64,000 bases of DNA, taken from positions 1 through 64,000 of the forward strand of contig JAIRUQ010000013.1 in assembly GCA_031254315.1 (NCBI GenBank), given 5' to 3'. The notes under the pieces were generated by a model. That model saw only the letters and a program-made list of their open reading frames with translations. It ran no database searches and was not told the DNA's origin. The translations under genes and the position numbers were made by a program. The stretch is from Treponema sp. Its GTDB lineage: Bacteria; Spirochaetota; Spirochaetia; Treponematales; Breznakiellaceae. Positions 47,494 through 56,326 of this stretch are shown here, piece after piece; position 1 is the stretch's first letter, and the number at the start of each line of letters is the position of its first letter.

Positions 47494-48267
47494 TTATCTT
47501 ATTTCAAAATAATCGCTACGATGTTCAAACCAATTTAATCTTATAAACCATCTATCACTATTATCAAAAGCATTATCATAAAAATATGTTGTTTTTTCAA
47601 CAGTTTTATTATTGTTATTTATTTTATAGTTTAAAATAAATAAATCAATTTTTGCCTCATCATTAACTATAACGTTAGTATTAACATAAATTCCAACGGC
47701 TATTAAGACTGTATCTGTCAGCCAACAAATAGCGTTTAAGCCGCTACTAATACCCCAATCTTCACCGAAAAAGACATTTCCGCTTCTATCAGCTAATAAT
47801 AATGTGCTTACATCATCAAAATCACCGCCAATAGTGTATTTTCCTGATGCTAACCTTTTTGGTTGTGTACGATTATAATCATAGTATCCGATTGTATTTC
47901 CCGAATAATTCCACCTCATAAAAACAGGATAAGTTAATTCTCTTTGATGGGAATTATTAAAATTTATTATTTCTGTTCCGCCCAATGTGAAATTATTAAT
48001 TTCTATATTTTTATTTGCTTTTTTTACTTCGTTTATCCACCATAATAATTCAGGAGGGAAATTTATTTCTTCTTTATTCAAAACATTATTATTTATTATG
48101 TTTTCTTCTATATTTTTACTGTCATTAGTATAATATAACATTAAATCTACTAATTGTTTATTCATTTCAGTGATCTTTTTATTTTCAGATATATTATATA
48201 TAAGTAAAAAACACGCGGTAATAAAGAATAATGAAAGTAAAATAACAGCTATTTTATAAGATTTCAT
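47494..48267 (-). CDS. Hypothetical membrane-anchored protein of low GC content
   Basis: 257 residues, not recognised. An N-terminal hydrophobic helix (IAVILLSLFFITACFLLIY) is a signal anchor, though FFITAC could also be read as a lipobox. The rest is Asn-, Ile- and Tyr-rich with likely beta structure (SGKYTIGGDFDDVSTLLLAD, SGNVFFGEDWG). The coding region is visibly more AT-rich than its neighbours. A ribosome site GGAG lies 12 bases before the ATG, somewhat far. The composition and isolation suggest later acquisition. No function can be given. Confidence 0.65.
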   Translation of the reverse strand: MKSYKIAVILLSLFFITACFLLIYNISENKKITEMNKQLVDLMLYYTNDSKNIEENIINNNVLNKEEINFPPELLWWINEVKKANKNIEINNFTLGGTEIINFNNSHQRELTYPVFMRWNYSGNTIGYYDYNRTQPKRLASGKYTIGGDFDDVSTLLLADRSGNVFFGEDWGISSGLNAICWLTDTVLIAVGIYVNTNVIVNDEAKIDLFILNYKINNNNKTVEKTTYFYDNAFDNSDRWFIRLNWFEHRSDYFEIR

Positions 48268-48324
48268 AATATGATTTTACTCCTTTGCCCCTTTAATACA
48301 TGCTCTCCGCTTTCTAAACACTGT

Positions 48325-48376
48325 TTTTCTCTTCCTCTGTGTTCTCTGTGTCCTCCGTGGTTGATCTTCTTCTCTC
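48325..48376. repeat. R2 half-copy
   Basis: TTCCTCTGTGTTCTCTGTGT and CCTCCGTGGTTGATCTTCTT form the right inner arm of R2; no left arm is found. It lies between the low-GC gene and nadE. Confidence 0.6.
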
Positions 48377-48385
48377 TTCCTTTTC

Positions 48386-49111
48386 TCAAGGCTTAAAACT
48401 CGGCATCAACTCAAGTTTATGAATATTCATTTGGTGAAGCCTATCAATTTTTTCCTTGACCTTTTGATCCTCGCAAATACCTTCGCGGATATACTTGTCA
48501 AGCACATCATAAGTGAAGCCAAGATTTTCTTCATCGCTGAGACCTGAAAGACCGTCTTCAGGTGTTTTTTCGGGGAATTTTGCGGGTAACAGTATTCCGC
48601 CAATCGCTTTTACTTCCGCGCAGGTCAGATGGGACAAGGGGCTAAAGTCCCCTGCCGCGTCGCCGTACTTTGTGGCGTAACCGACCCAGTCTTCGCTGAG
48701 GTTACAGGTATTGGCTACTCGTCCGTTTATAATCGCGGATACGGCGTAGAGCGTTGTCATTCTGATCCTCGCGGGAATATTTACCAGCGCCTGCCTGTTA
48801 GGTGAAAGAGAGCCTTCTTTTATGGAAGACAGAAGAGCGTCTACGCTGTCTTTAATATTGATTTCAGTGTGTTCTATTCCAAGGTGAGCGACAAGTTCAC
48901 GCGAATAACCGATGTCTCCCTGCTGCCCCTGTGGCATCAGTACCCCGTAAACTCTTTTTACCCCAAGTGCCTGTACGCAAAGAGCGGCAACAGTAGAGCT
49001 GTCCTTTCCGCCGCTGATGCCTATCACGGCATGGCAATCGCCTCCGTTTTTTTCAAAATAATCGCGTATCCATTGTACAAGCGCGTCCTTTGTTTTTTCC
49101 GCGTCAAACAT
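48386..49111 (-). CDS. nadE: NAD+ synthase, ammonia-dependent
   Basis: 241 residues, the short form without a glutaminase domain. NadE amidates deamido-NAD+ using ATP. The PP-loop is GISGGKDSSTVAALC; NTCNLSEDWVGYATKYGDAAGDFSP and TPEDGLSGLSDEENLG are further substrate-site motifs, quoted in part. AAAGGAG lies before the ATG. The start overlaps the esterase gene by eight bases, so this housekeeping enzyme is the third gene of a GH43-esterase operon, which is unusual company. Confidence 0.93.
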   Translation of the reverse strand: MFDAEKTKDALVQWIRDYFEKNGGDCHAVIGISGGKDSSTVAALCVQALGVKRVYGVLMPQGQQGDIGYSRELVAHLGIEHTEINIKDSVDALLSSIKEGSLSPNRQALVNIPARIRMTTLYAVSAIINGRVANTCNLSEDWVGYATKYGDAAGDFSPLSHLTCAEVKAIGGILLPAKFPEKTPEDGLSGLSDEENLGFTYDVLDKYIREGICEDQKVKEKIDRLHQMNIHKLELMPSFKP

Positions 49112-51011
49112 TTGTTTCTCCTTTATTTAGTTCTATTTTGAAGGGAAGGGCGGGAAGCCCATCCTTATTAAATAATTGCCTGTCACGCGGGTTATCCGCC
49201 CATGCGTATAAAAGTTTTTTCGCTCCTTTTATAGCGGAAATATCAACAGAAATAACATTTTTCCCTTTAATTTTTGCCGGCAGACGCACCTGTCCATCAT
49301 CTGTGGTAACGCTGACATATACATTTGAATTTGGTTCTGTAGGCTCACATATTTTCAGAGAATAAAGAGGAGCTTTAATGGTTAAACCCATACCGCAATT
49401 TTCAAAATACAATAATATATTATTTTTTTGCAATTGGAAGGATGATAATGTTGGTCCTGGCGATGAATTATTTACGCCGAATAATGTTTTTTCTGCCGTG
49501 AGGAAAAGCCTGTAAGCCACATCCTTTTTGTTAAGAGGATGTAAATCGTTCCATTCACCCAGATCAAGAGCTGTCGCCATTCCGGTGGCGGGGAGAGCCA
49601 ACGCGTCTTTTTGCGCCTCTCTGATAATCGCCCAAGATGACTTTTCGTCGTTATCGGAAGGGAGTTTCCAAATTGGCAGTTGGACAAAGAGGAAAGGCAA
49701 CACTTCGTTTTTATTTTTTTTCCGCCAGTCTTGAATCATCAATTTGAATAACTGCGCGTAATCATTGGGATCGGAATCGTTTGATTCGCCCTGATACCAG
49801 ATAACGCCCTTAAAAGGGAATTTTAACACAGGGGCGATCATCGCGTTGTAGTTTCCCATTGGATGACGTTGAAAGAAAAATTCAGGCGGACGCGCGGAAC
49901 AGATCGCTCCTGTTTTGTATTTCCATACTCCTGATAATTTAACCGATTCGTTATCTGTAAATATACAGAAAGGTTTGCCTTTTGTAACTCCGCCTTCGCC
50001 GTTGTTGCATGTAACTCTGATAACGATGCGATTTTTTCCCTTTACAATTATTTCGGCGGGGATGTATTTGCGCGGCGGATAACGGTAGCCTGTGTTTCCT
50101 GTCTCAACGCCGTTTACATAAACCGTGTCGGCATCTGTAATAGTGCCAAGCCAGAGTTTTGAATTTTTAGAAGCGAAGGAAGATGACGCTTTAAATTCTT
50201 TCGCGAGCCAAATTACGCCGCAAAAATTTGAAAGCCCCGTTGACGCAAAATCATCCGGTAATTTTATATCATTCCAGCTTGAAATATCTGTCTGCGGATT
50301 TTGCCAAGATTCAGCAAGCCCTGTGTCATTAGTTTTTAATTCTTCTTCCCATTTTTGAATAGCGGAATTTGTTGTATTTGTAATTTCTTCGCGCTTGGCG
50401 GTATCGGCGTACTGTCTGCCTTCGGCAATTTTTCCGGGAAACGAAGAAAGAGCGTCCTCGCTCATCCACGCTTCAACAGGAGTGCCGCCCCATGCCGTAT
50501 TTACAAGCCCAATAGGGATGCGGTACTTTTCGTAGAGTTTTTTCGCGAAAAACCACGCAGTCCCTGAAAACTCATGGAGTGTTTCAGCCGACGCTCTAAG
50601 CCAACAGCCGCCTGATAATTCTTCGCGTGGAGCGGAAAAATCCCATTCTTGATTAACCTTAAATTGCCTAATTAAAGGGAAATCTTTTAACTTCCATTCT
50701 TCGGGAAAATCGTCCTGAAGGCGGTTCATCGCCATCTCCATATTGCTCTGCCCTGAACATAGCCAAACATCTCCTATGTAAATGTCCGCTATTTTGACGG
50801 AAGAATTATCGCAGACAATTTCCATCTCGAAGGGACCGCCTGCTTTCGCGGGCTCAAGGGTTACGAGCCATTTTCCGTCAACATTTTGCGAGTTGTATGT
50901 TTTACCCAAAAAGGAGACGGTTGTCTCCTTGGATGACCAAACCGGAAAGTTCGCTTCCCTTTGAATTATCATCCCAGAGCTTATAAATGGCGATAGATTC
51001 AGATCATTCAT
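49104..51011 (-). CDS. Sialate-O-acetylesterase-like carbohydrate esterase
   Basis: 635 residues without a signal peptide. The catalytic Ser86 lies in DVWLCSGQSNMEMAM, the SGNH-type nucleophile block; GVIWYQGESN and the late DLGEWNDLHPLNKKDVAYR (His and Asp of the triad) complete the active site. A galactose-binding-like insert (about 260-370) interrupts the esterase domain, as in many family members. Enzymes of this group deacetylate sialic acid or acetylated xylan; next to GH43 and xylanases, xylo-oligosaccharide deacetylation in the cytosol is the likely task. It overlaps both neighbouring genes by eight bases. Confidence 0.87.
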   Translation of the reverse strand: MNDLNLSPFISSGMIIQREANFPVWSSKETTVSFLGKTYNSQNVDGKWLVTLEPAKAGGPFEMEIVCDNSSVKIADIYIGDVWLCSGQSNMEMAMNRLQDDFPEEWKLKDFPLIRQFKVNQEWDFSAPREELSGGCWLRASAETLHEFSGTAWFFAKKLYEKYRIPIGLVNTAWGGTPVEAWMSEDALSSFPGKIAEGRQYADTAKREEITNTTNSAIQKWEEELKTNDTGLAESWQNPQTDISSWNDIKLPDDFASTGLSNFCGVIWLAKEFKASSSFASKNSKLWLGTITDADTVYVNGVETGNTGYRYPPRKYIPAEIIVKGKNRIVIRVTCNNGEGGVTKGKPFCIFTDNESVKLSGVWKYKTGAICSARPPEFFFQRHPMGNYNAMIAPVLKFPFKGVIWYQGESNDSDPNDYAQLFKLMIQDWRKKNKNEVLPFLFVQLPIWKLPSDNDEKSSWAIIREAQKDALALPATGMATALDLGEWNDLHPLNKKDVAYRLFLTAEKTLFGVNNSSPGPTLSSFQLQKNNILLYFENCGMGLTIKAPLYSLKICEPTEPNSNVYVSVTTDDGQVRLPAKIKGKNVISVDISAIKGAKKLLYAWADNPRDRQLFNKDGLPALPFKIELNKGETNV

Positions 51012-52599
51012 TCAGTCCCCTGTATTCAGCCCAAAAAACATCGGCGAAATTTCCGGTATTTGTGCCGTTTGCGCTCGCGAAAACTCCCGCCAATGTTCCG
51101 GTAAAGCCGCCCGCGTATTCTGTGCTTAGAATACGGGCGTCAATGCCGTCCGCGAACCGTATAAGTGAATATTGATCTTTTCCGTAAAAAAAAGCAAGTT
51201 TCATTTCTTCGCAGATAACGGATAAAACAAGAGGGGAGGGGAGTGAAGGAACTTCCGTAGAGGCGATTATTTCATCAGAGGAGCCTGCCGCTTTTATGAG
51301 CCGCAAAGAAACGCCGCTGGAAGAAGAGAATATTTCAAAACGGTAATTCCAGTCCTCGTTTTGGAGTAAAACTATTCCCGCTGTTTCCATGTTTGTTTTT
51401 GGCAGAAATTCCAAAGATACGGAAAACGCCCAGTTTTTATGCCTAAGCCTTCTTCCGGCAAAAGCGAGGTGCTCTTTTTCGCGTATTGTCTGCGGTTTTG
51501 TAAAGAGCCTTAACACGCCTGCTCTTTCTTTTAAGCTGAATGCGCGTAACTTTTCATCGGCTGGCATTCTTAAAGTCAGCCAGTGAATAGGAAGTTTTTC
51601 GCTAAAATGGTCGCAGGACGGCTCTAAACTCCACTGCGGAGATTTCATGAGTTCACTTTCTATATTGACCGTTATCTGATCTTCAACAAGCCCCGATTTT
51701 GTAGCGACGCAAAGCCACTCGTCTTCCCAATAGACCGGAACCATAAAAGTTTCACGCCCAAGGGGGCATACGCCGTCAAATTGACGGGAGGCAAGATGTA
51801 TCATCCACCAGTTCCCCTTACCGTCATCAACAATGTCGGCATGCCCAACATTGATAATTTCCGCGTTTCTTCCAAGATGTCTGTGCGTCAGAATAGGGTT
51901 ACTTTTCTTCCCTTCCCATTTACCGTGTATATCCTTCGCCCTTGCTACACATACCGCGTGATCAATGCCGGTTCCCCCTTCGGCGTGTAAAAGATAATAC
52001 CAGCCGTTAATTTTATAAATATGCGGTCCTTCGGGCCAGATAACGTCACGTAACGCACCGCGCCAAATGCCGATGTTTTCACCTATCAGGGGATTTTTTC
52101 CTTTTTCTAAAAGAGAAATATCGATTTCACGAATGTATATTTCATAATTACCCGGATATGCTTCTCCTTCGGGAGCGGGGTGAGTGCCGCAGTACCAAAC
52201 CTTACCGTTGTCATCAAAAAAAATCGAAGGGTCTATTCCGTCCGCGCCGGTAAGCCAGACAGGGTCCGACCAGGGACCGGCAGGAGTTTTAGCGCTAATG
52301 ATAAAATTCCCTCCTCCACTGATTAAAGTGCAAAGAATATAAAATATTCCCTTATTTTCACGGATAGTCGGCGCAAACAATCCCTGTGAAATCTGATTCC
52401 CGTCAGAACAAAGCTGACCGGGACGGTCAATCGCGTTTCCTATTTGTTTCCAGTGAATAAGGTCGGTACTGTGAAAAATTGGAATCCCGGGAAAATAGGC
52501 AAATGTCGAAGTAACAAGATAGAAATCATTGCCTGCCCTGCAAATTGAAGGGTCGGGGTAAAAACCGCTTAATATCGGATTACGGTAACTTAATTCCAT
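51004..52599 (-). CDS. GH43 beta-xylosidase/arabinofuranosidase
   Basis: 531 residues, no signal peptide, so cytosolic. The five-bladed propeller holds the catalytic base Asp16 (GFYPDPSICR), the pKa-setting Asp123 (ADGIDPSIFFDD) and the acid Glu190 (WPEGPHIY). The C-terminal 200 residues form the beta-sandwich typical of XynB-like enzymes. It should release xylose or arabinose from imported oligomers. No ribosome site is seen before the ATG. The gene begins an operon with the esterase and nadE and is divergent from the cytosolic GH5 gene. Confidence 0.92.
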   Translation of the reverse strand: MELSYRNPILSGFYPDPSICRAGNDFYLVTSTFAYFPGIPIFHSTDLIHWKQIGNAIDRPGQLCSDGNQISQGLFAPTIRENKGIFYILCTLISGGGNFIISAKTPAGPWSDPVWLTGADGIDPSIFFDDNGKVWYCGTHPAPEGEAYPGNYEIYIREIDISLLEKGKNPLIGENIGIWRGALRDVIWPEGPHIYKINGWYYLLHAEGGTGIDHAVCVARAKDIHGKWEGKKSNPILTHRHLGRNAEIINVGHADIVDDGKGNWWMIHLASRQFDGVCPLGRETFMVPVYWEDEWLCVATKSGLVEDQITVNIESELMKSPQWSLEPSCDHFSEKLPIHWLTLRMPADEKLRAFSLKERAGVLRLFTKPQTIREKEHLAFAGRRLRHKNWAFSVSLEFLPKTNMETAGIVLLQNEDWNYRFEIFSSSSGVSLRLIKAAGSSDEIIASTEVPSLPSPLVLSVICEEMKLAFFYGKDQYSLIRFADGIDARILSTEYAGGFTGTLAGVFASANGTNTGNFADVFWAEYRGLNE

Positions 52600-52609
52600 G
52601 GCTTGATTT

Positions 52610-52624
52610 TATCATTTATTGATA
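52610..52624. promoter_or_regulatory. Palindrome between the divergent GH43 and GH5 genes
   Basis: TATCATTTATTGATA has perfect 5-bp arms around five bases, 11 bp upstream of the GH43 start and 39 bp upstream of the GH5 start. TATAATAAAATAG beyond it may be part of the GH5 promoter. It is a candidate operator for both genes. Confidence 0.4.
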
Positions 52625-52662
52625 TATAATAAAATAGATAAAATTGAGATTGGGAGGGAAAA

Positions 52663-53691
52663 ATGCCGACGGTAATTCCATTTTCAAAAGGGGTGAATTT
52701 TTCAAAATGGTTTGAATCTCGCACCTTTAATGATATTGTCTTCGATAAATTTACAGAGCAGGATTTTGCCGATCTAAAAAGCCTTGGCGGCGATGTTATC
52801 CGCCTTCCGGTTGCTTTTCATAACTTTACCCTTGGCGACAAAAAGCATACCCTTGAACCAGAATTGTTAAAATACCTCGACACGGTTTTGGATTGGGCTG
52901 AAAAATATCAAATCTATCTTATTGTCGATAACCATTCTTTTCATCCTGTAAACCCAACAGATGTTAATATTGATAAAATACTCATTCCTGTTTGGGAACA
53001 AGTAGCGAAGCGTTATAAGAACAGGAGTAGTTATTTAATATATGAAATCTTGAATGAGCCGCATGGTATCAGCGATGAGCGGTGGGGTAAGATTCAGCTT
53101 GCGGCGATAAAAGCGATAAGAAAGATCGATAAAGAGCATATAATCATTGTTGGCGGCATTAATTATAATTCAATCGAAAAATTGTTTAGTATTCCCGTTT
53201 ATAAGGAAAAAAATCTGCTTTATACATTTCACTTTTATGACCCTCATATTTTTACACATCAGGGCGCGACATGGAATAAGCCCTCACTCGCGCCTCTTAG
53301 CGGTCTTCCGTTTCCCGGGGCAAAAGAAAGTATTCCGCCGATTCATGAAACTTTTAAGGGAACATGGGTAGAGGTTTCCCTTAACAACTACGAGCATGAT
53401 TCAAAGTTGTCTGTTCTATCGGCGACCTTGGATAAGGTGTCCTCTTTTTCTAAAGAGCGAAATGCTTCTGTTTTTTGCGGAGAGTTTGGAGTGTTTATGA
53501 ATCAAAGCCCGGCAGAAGATCGTATTAAATGGTATAAATTTATATGCGAAGAATTTGCCAAACGGAATATTACATGGACATGCTGGGATTATTTTGGCGG
53601 TTTTGGTTTGTTTAATAAAGCACAGGGAAGAGCAAAATTTCCTGAAGAGCTAAACACTGAACTTGTTAAAACAATTGGTTTTAAGTGTTAA
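52663..53691 (+). CDS. GH5 glycoside hydrolase without signal peptide
   Basis: 342 residues. The GH5 (cellulase A) barrel shows VIRLPVAFHNF, LIVDNHSF, the acid/base Glu132 in YEILNEPHG, and the nucleophile Glu274 in VFCGEFGVF; HFYDPHIFTHQGATW lies between. With no signal peptide it should act in the cytosol, probably on short beta-glucan, mannan or xyloglucan-type oligomers; substrate cannot be told from the sequence. GGGAGG precedes the ATG. The gene at 53880 encodes a close paralogue with a lipoprotein signal. Confidence 0.92.
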   Translation: MPTVIPFSKGVNFSKWFESRTFNDIVFDKFTEQDFADLKSLGGDVIRLPVAFHNFTLGDKKHTLEPELLKYLDTVLDWAEKYQIYLIVDNHSFHPVNPTDVNIDKILIPVWEQVAKRYKNRSSYLIYEILNEPHGISDERWGKIQLAAIKAIRKIDKEHIIIVGGINYNSIEKLFSIPVYKEKNLLYTFHFYDPHIFTHQGATWNKPSLAPLSGLPFPGAKESIPPIHETFKGTWVEVSLNNYEHDSKLSVLSATLDKVSSFSKERNASVFCGEFGVFMNQSPAEDRIKWYKFICEEFAKRNITWTCWDYFGGFGLFNKAQGRAKFPEELNTELVKTIGFKC

Positions 53692-53741
53692 AAGTCAGTA
53701 TCTTCCATAAAACGACAGATATTGATATAATAGGAAATGTC

Positions 53742-53850
53742 TAGGAATTAAGAATTTTACCACGGAGGACACGGAGTTCACGGAGAAAGAAGCAAAAACA
53801 CATCAGAACGCCGTGTCCTCCGTGGTTTATTCTTCTTCTTGGATAGTCCA
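53742..53850. repeat. R2 palindromic repeat, full length
   Basis: Outer arms AATGTCTAGGAATTAAGAAT and TATTCTTCTTCTTGGATAGT and inner arms TTTTACCACGGAGGACACGG and GCCGTGTCCTCCGTGGTT are all visible. It separates the two GH5 paralogues. Confidence 0.85.
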
Positions 53851-53879
53851 CATCTTCAAGTATATGTAGGAGTATTGTT

Positions 53880-55565
53880 ATGAAGAATAAATTGTTTTTA
53901 ATTATTGCAGTGGTTTTTTTTGCATGTAATAGTACGGAATATAAAACGGAGGATTATACGGAACAAGATGTACAGGCGGCTGTCATTTCAGCGCCATTTT
54001 CAAAGGGAGTGAATTTTTCTCAGTGGTTTGAATCGTTTTCTGCGGGAAGCATTCCGTTTACAAGGTATACAGAGCAGGATTTTAAAGATGTAAAAAGCCT
54101 TGGAGTTGATGTGATCAGACTGCCAATCAGAATGCACAGTATGACAAGCGGTGCGCCTAATTATACGCTTGATACGCTGTTCCTGCAATTTCTTGATCAA
54201 GCGGTAAGCTGGGCTGAAAAATACGAAATTTACATCATCATAGACAACCATTCTTTTGATCCTGTACGTGCTACAAGTAATGATATTGATAGAGTTCTCA
54301 TTCCTGTATGGGAACAAATTGCACGGCGTTATCGAAACCGAAGTGATTATGTAATTTATGAGATTTTAAATGAACCCCACGGCATTGATGATACCCTCTG
54401 GGGAAATATTCAGGGGAGAACAGTAGAAGCAATCCGCCGTATAGATCAAAAACATTTTATTATAGTAGGCGGAACCGATTACAATTCAATCCGTAAACTT
54501 TTAGCCCTGCCTGTATATGCCGATTCCAAACTGATATATACTTTTCACTTTTATGATCCGCATGTCTTTACGCATCAGGGAGCGACATGGGGCGAGCCGT
54601 CTATGGGAAACCTTTCCGGCGTACCGTTCCCTTATGATCCAAAAAGAATGCCAAGAGTACCCGCTAATTTAATTGGCACTTGGCTTGAAAACGCTATTAA
54701 TGGTTATAGAATAGCCGCATCCCCTACCGCGCTTTATAACTCTCTTGACAGAGTTGTAAATTTTTCCAGAGAACGTAATGTCCCTGTATTTTGCGGAGAG
54801 TTTGGCGTGTTTATGATACAAAGCCCGCCAGCTGATCGCGTAAAATGGTATGAAGTTGTGTCTAACGCTCTTGATAAGCGCAATATTTCGCGGGCAAGCT
54901 GGGATTATTACGGCGGGTTTGGCGTATTTAATTCAGGAAACGGAAATTTTAATTACGACTTAAATACAGAAGTGGTACGCGCAATGGGTTTTACTCCTCC
55001 CGCGCAAATTCAGCGCACGGAAGAACAGTTTAATACAGGTTTTGTTATATTTGATGATTATCCAAACCGTAATTATGTAAGCGCGGGCTCCTGGGGCGAT
55101 AATGTAGATTTCAGTCTTTATGATACAAATCAGGCGCGGGGACAATTCGCTATCCGCTGGGCAAATGCGTCTCAATACAACGCTTTTTATTTTTCTTTTG
55201 ATGCTTCAAAAATGGATTTTCGCTACCTTGCGGAAAACGGCTATTATTTGGAATTCATGGCAAGGGTAGACCGTCCTGCGAACTTCGATGTACGTTTCTT
55301 GAATACTGAAAGTTCATCGTCTACTCCGTGGCGAATACGTTATACGATAGATCAAAGTATGATTCCTGCGGACAGAAATTGGCATACTATTCGCATACCT
55401 CTTTCGCAGATGACAGAACACGGAGCATGGATTAGTTCAACACAAAGGTGGGTTGAGCCAAAAGGTGAGTTTTCATGGAGATATATAGAACGGCTTGAAT
55501 TTGTCGCCGAACACTCAGCATTGCCGGGTACGATTTGGTTTGATGAGATAAGGATCACTCAATAG
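53880..55565 (+). CDS. GH5 lipoprotein with C-terminal carbohydrate-binding-like domain
   Basis: 561 residues. The signal peptide ends VFFAC, so Cys16 should be lipidated. The barrel (about 37-372) parallels the upstream GH5 almost motif for motif: VIRLPIRMHS, IDNHSF, acid/base Glu165 in YEILNEPHG and nucleophile Glu307 in VFCGEFGVF. The C-terminal 175 residues form a jelly-roll-like domain (FDDYPNRNYVSAGSWGDNVD to GTIWFDEIRIT) resembling CBM11-type or related binding modules. A surface-bound endo-enzyme is the expected role, with the cytosolic paralogue acting on its products. Confidence 0.92.
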   Translation: MKNKLFLIIAVVFFACNSTEYKTEDYTEQDVQAAVISAPFSKGVNFSQWFESFSAGSIPFTRYTEQDFKDVKSLGVDVIRLPIRMHSMTSGAPNYTLDTLFLQFLDQAVSWAEKYEIYIIIDNHSFDPVRATSNDIDRVLIPVWEQIARRYRNRSDYVIYEILNEPHGIDDTLWGNIQGRTVEAIRRIDQKHFIIVGGTDYNSIRKLLALPVYADSKLIYTFHFYDPHVFTHQGATWGEPSMGNLSGVPFPYDPKRMPRVPANLIGTWLENAINGYRIAASPTALYNSLDRVVNFSRERNVPVFCGEFGVFMIQSPPADRVKWYEVVSNALDKRNISRASWDYYGGFGVFNSGNGNFNYDLNTEVVRAMGFTPPAQIQRTEEQFNTGFVIFDDYPNRNYVSAGSWGDNVDFSLYDTNQARGQFAIRWANASQYNAFYFSFDASKMDFRYLAENGYYLEFMARVDRPANFDVRFLNTESSSSTPWRIRYTIDQSMIPADRNWHTIRIPLSQMTEHGAWISSTQRWVEPKGEFSWRYIERLEFVAEHSALPGTIWFDEIRITQ

Positions 55566-56240
55566 TTATGTGTTGATATTGTTATTCGACCATTCTATCG
55601 CCTGTTGTCTTAACTCCTGCGAACTTGCGCAGTGGAGTTTTAATTTCATGTGCTCTTTGTGGGTGTCAATAGTTTTTGTGCTTAAATTAAGTCTGGACGC
55701 AATCTCAATTGTACCGAACCCTTTCCCGATAAGTGAAAATACTTGAAGTTCGCGGTTAGAAAGTTTTTGTATAGATAGAGAGCCGTCTTTTGAACCTTGC
55801 ATATTTCCACCGGTCATCGCCTGAAAAATTCGCTCTCTTTCGTTTTCACTTAAATAAACTTTTCCGTCCAGAATAGTGAAGATTGCTTCCATAATGTCAT
55901 CGGGAGGGGAAGTCTTCATAAGAAAACCGCGTGCGCCAAGGCGAAGAAGCCGCTCCGAATAAAAGCGTTCGTCATGAATGGATAACGCCAGTATTACAAT
56001 TTCAGGATTAAGGTCTTTTAGTTTTGAAATTATATCCATGCCGTTCTCTTTACCAAGACGGATTTCTACAATCGCGAGTTTTGGCTCTTCTTTTTCTGCA
56101 ATTGTCAGCGCTTCGTCCGCGTTTGAAGTTGTTCCGACAACATTGAATTTATGATAACTGTTAAGCAGGGTAGAAAGCCCAAGGCTGAACACCGGATGAT
56201 TATCGACAATTAACACTTTTATATTTCCGCTTCTTGCCAT
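55566..56240 (-). CDS. NarL/LuxR-type response regulator with Glu at the phosphorylation site
   Basis: 224 residues. The receiver (1-120) starts KVLIVDNHPVFSLGL and ends with the conserved Lys of FLMKTSP. The usual phosphorylated Asp is replaced by Glu59 (LAIVEIRLGKENGMD), and the second acidic pocket residue is Asn14 (VDNHP). The C-terminal LuxR helix-turn-helix is intact: LSNRELQVFSLIGKGFGTIEIASRLNLSTKTIDTHKEH, quoted in parts of fewer residues, with LSTKTIDTH as recognition helix. No kinase lies nearby. AGGA precedes the ATG. It sits within the xylan locus and may be its regulator, working without phosphorylation. Confidence 0.88.
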   Translation of the reverse strand: MARSGNIKVLIVDNHPVFSLGLSTLLNSYHKFNVVGTTSNADEALTIAEKEEPKLAIVEIRLGKENGMDIISKLKDLNPEIVILALSIHDERFYSERLLRLGARGFLMKTSPPDDIMEAIFTILDGKVYLSENERERIFQAMTGGNMQGSKDGSLSIQKLSNRELQVFSLIGKGFGTIEIASRLNLSTKTIDTHKEHMKLKLHCASSQELRQQAIEWSNNNINT

Positions 56241-56326
56241 GGTAAATTCCTAACATATTTTCCGTATATTGGGTATAGTACAATTTACCTATGTTAAATC
56301 GAGATATTTTTTATAATGATTGATAT

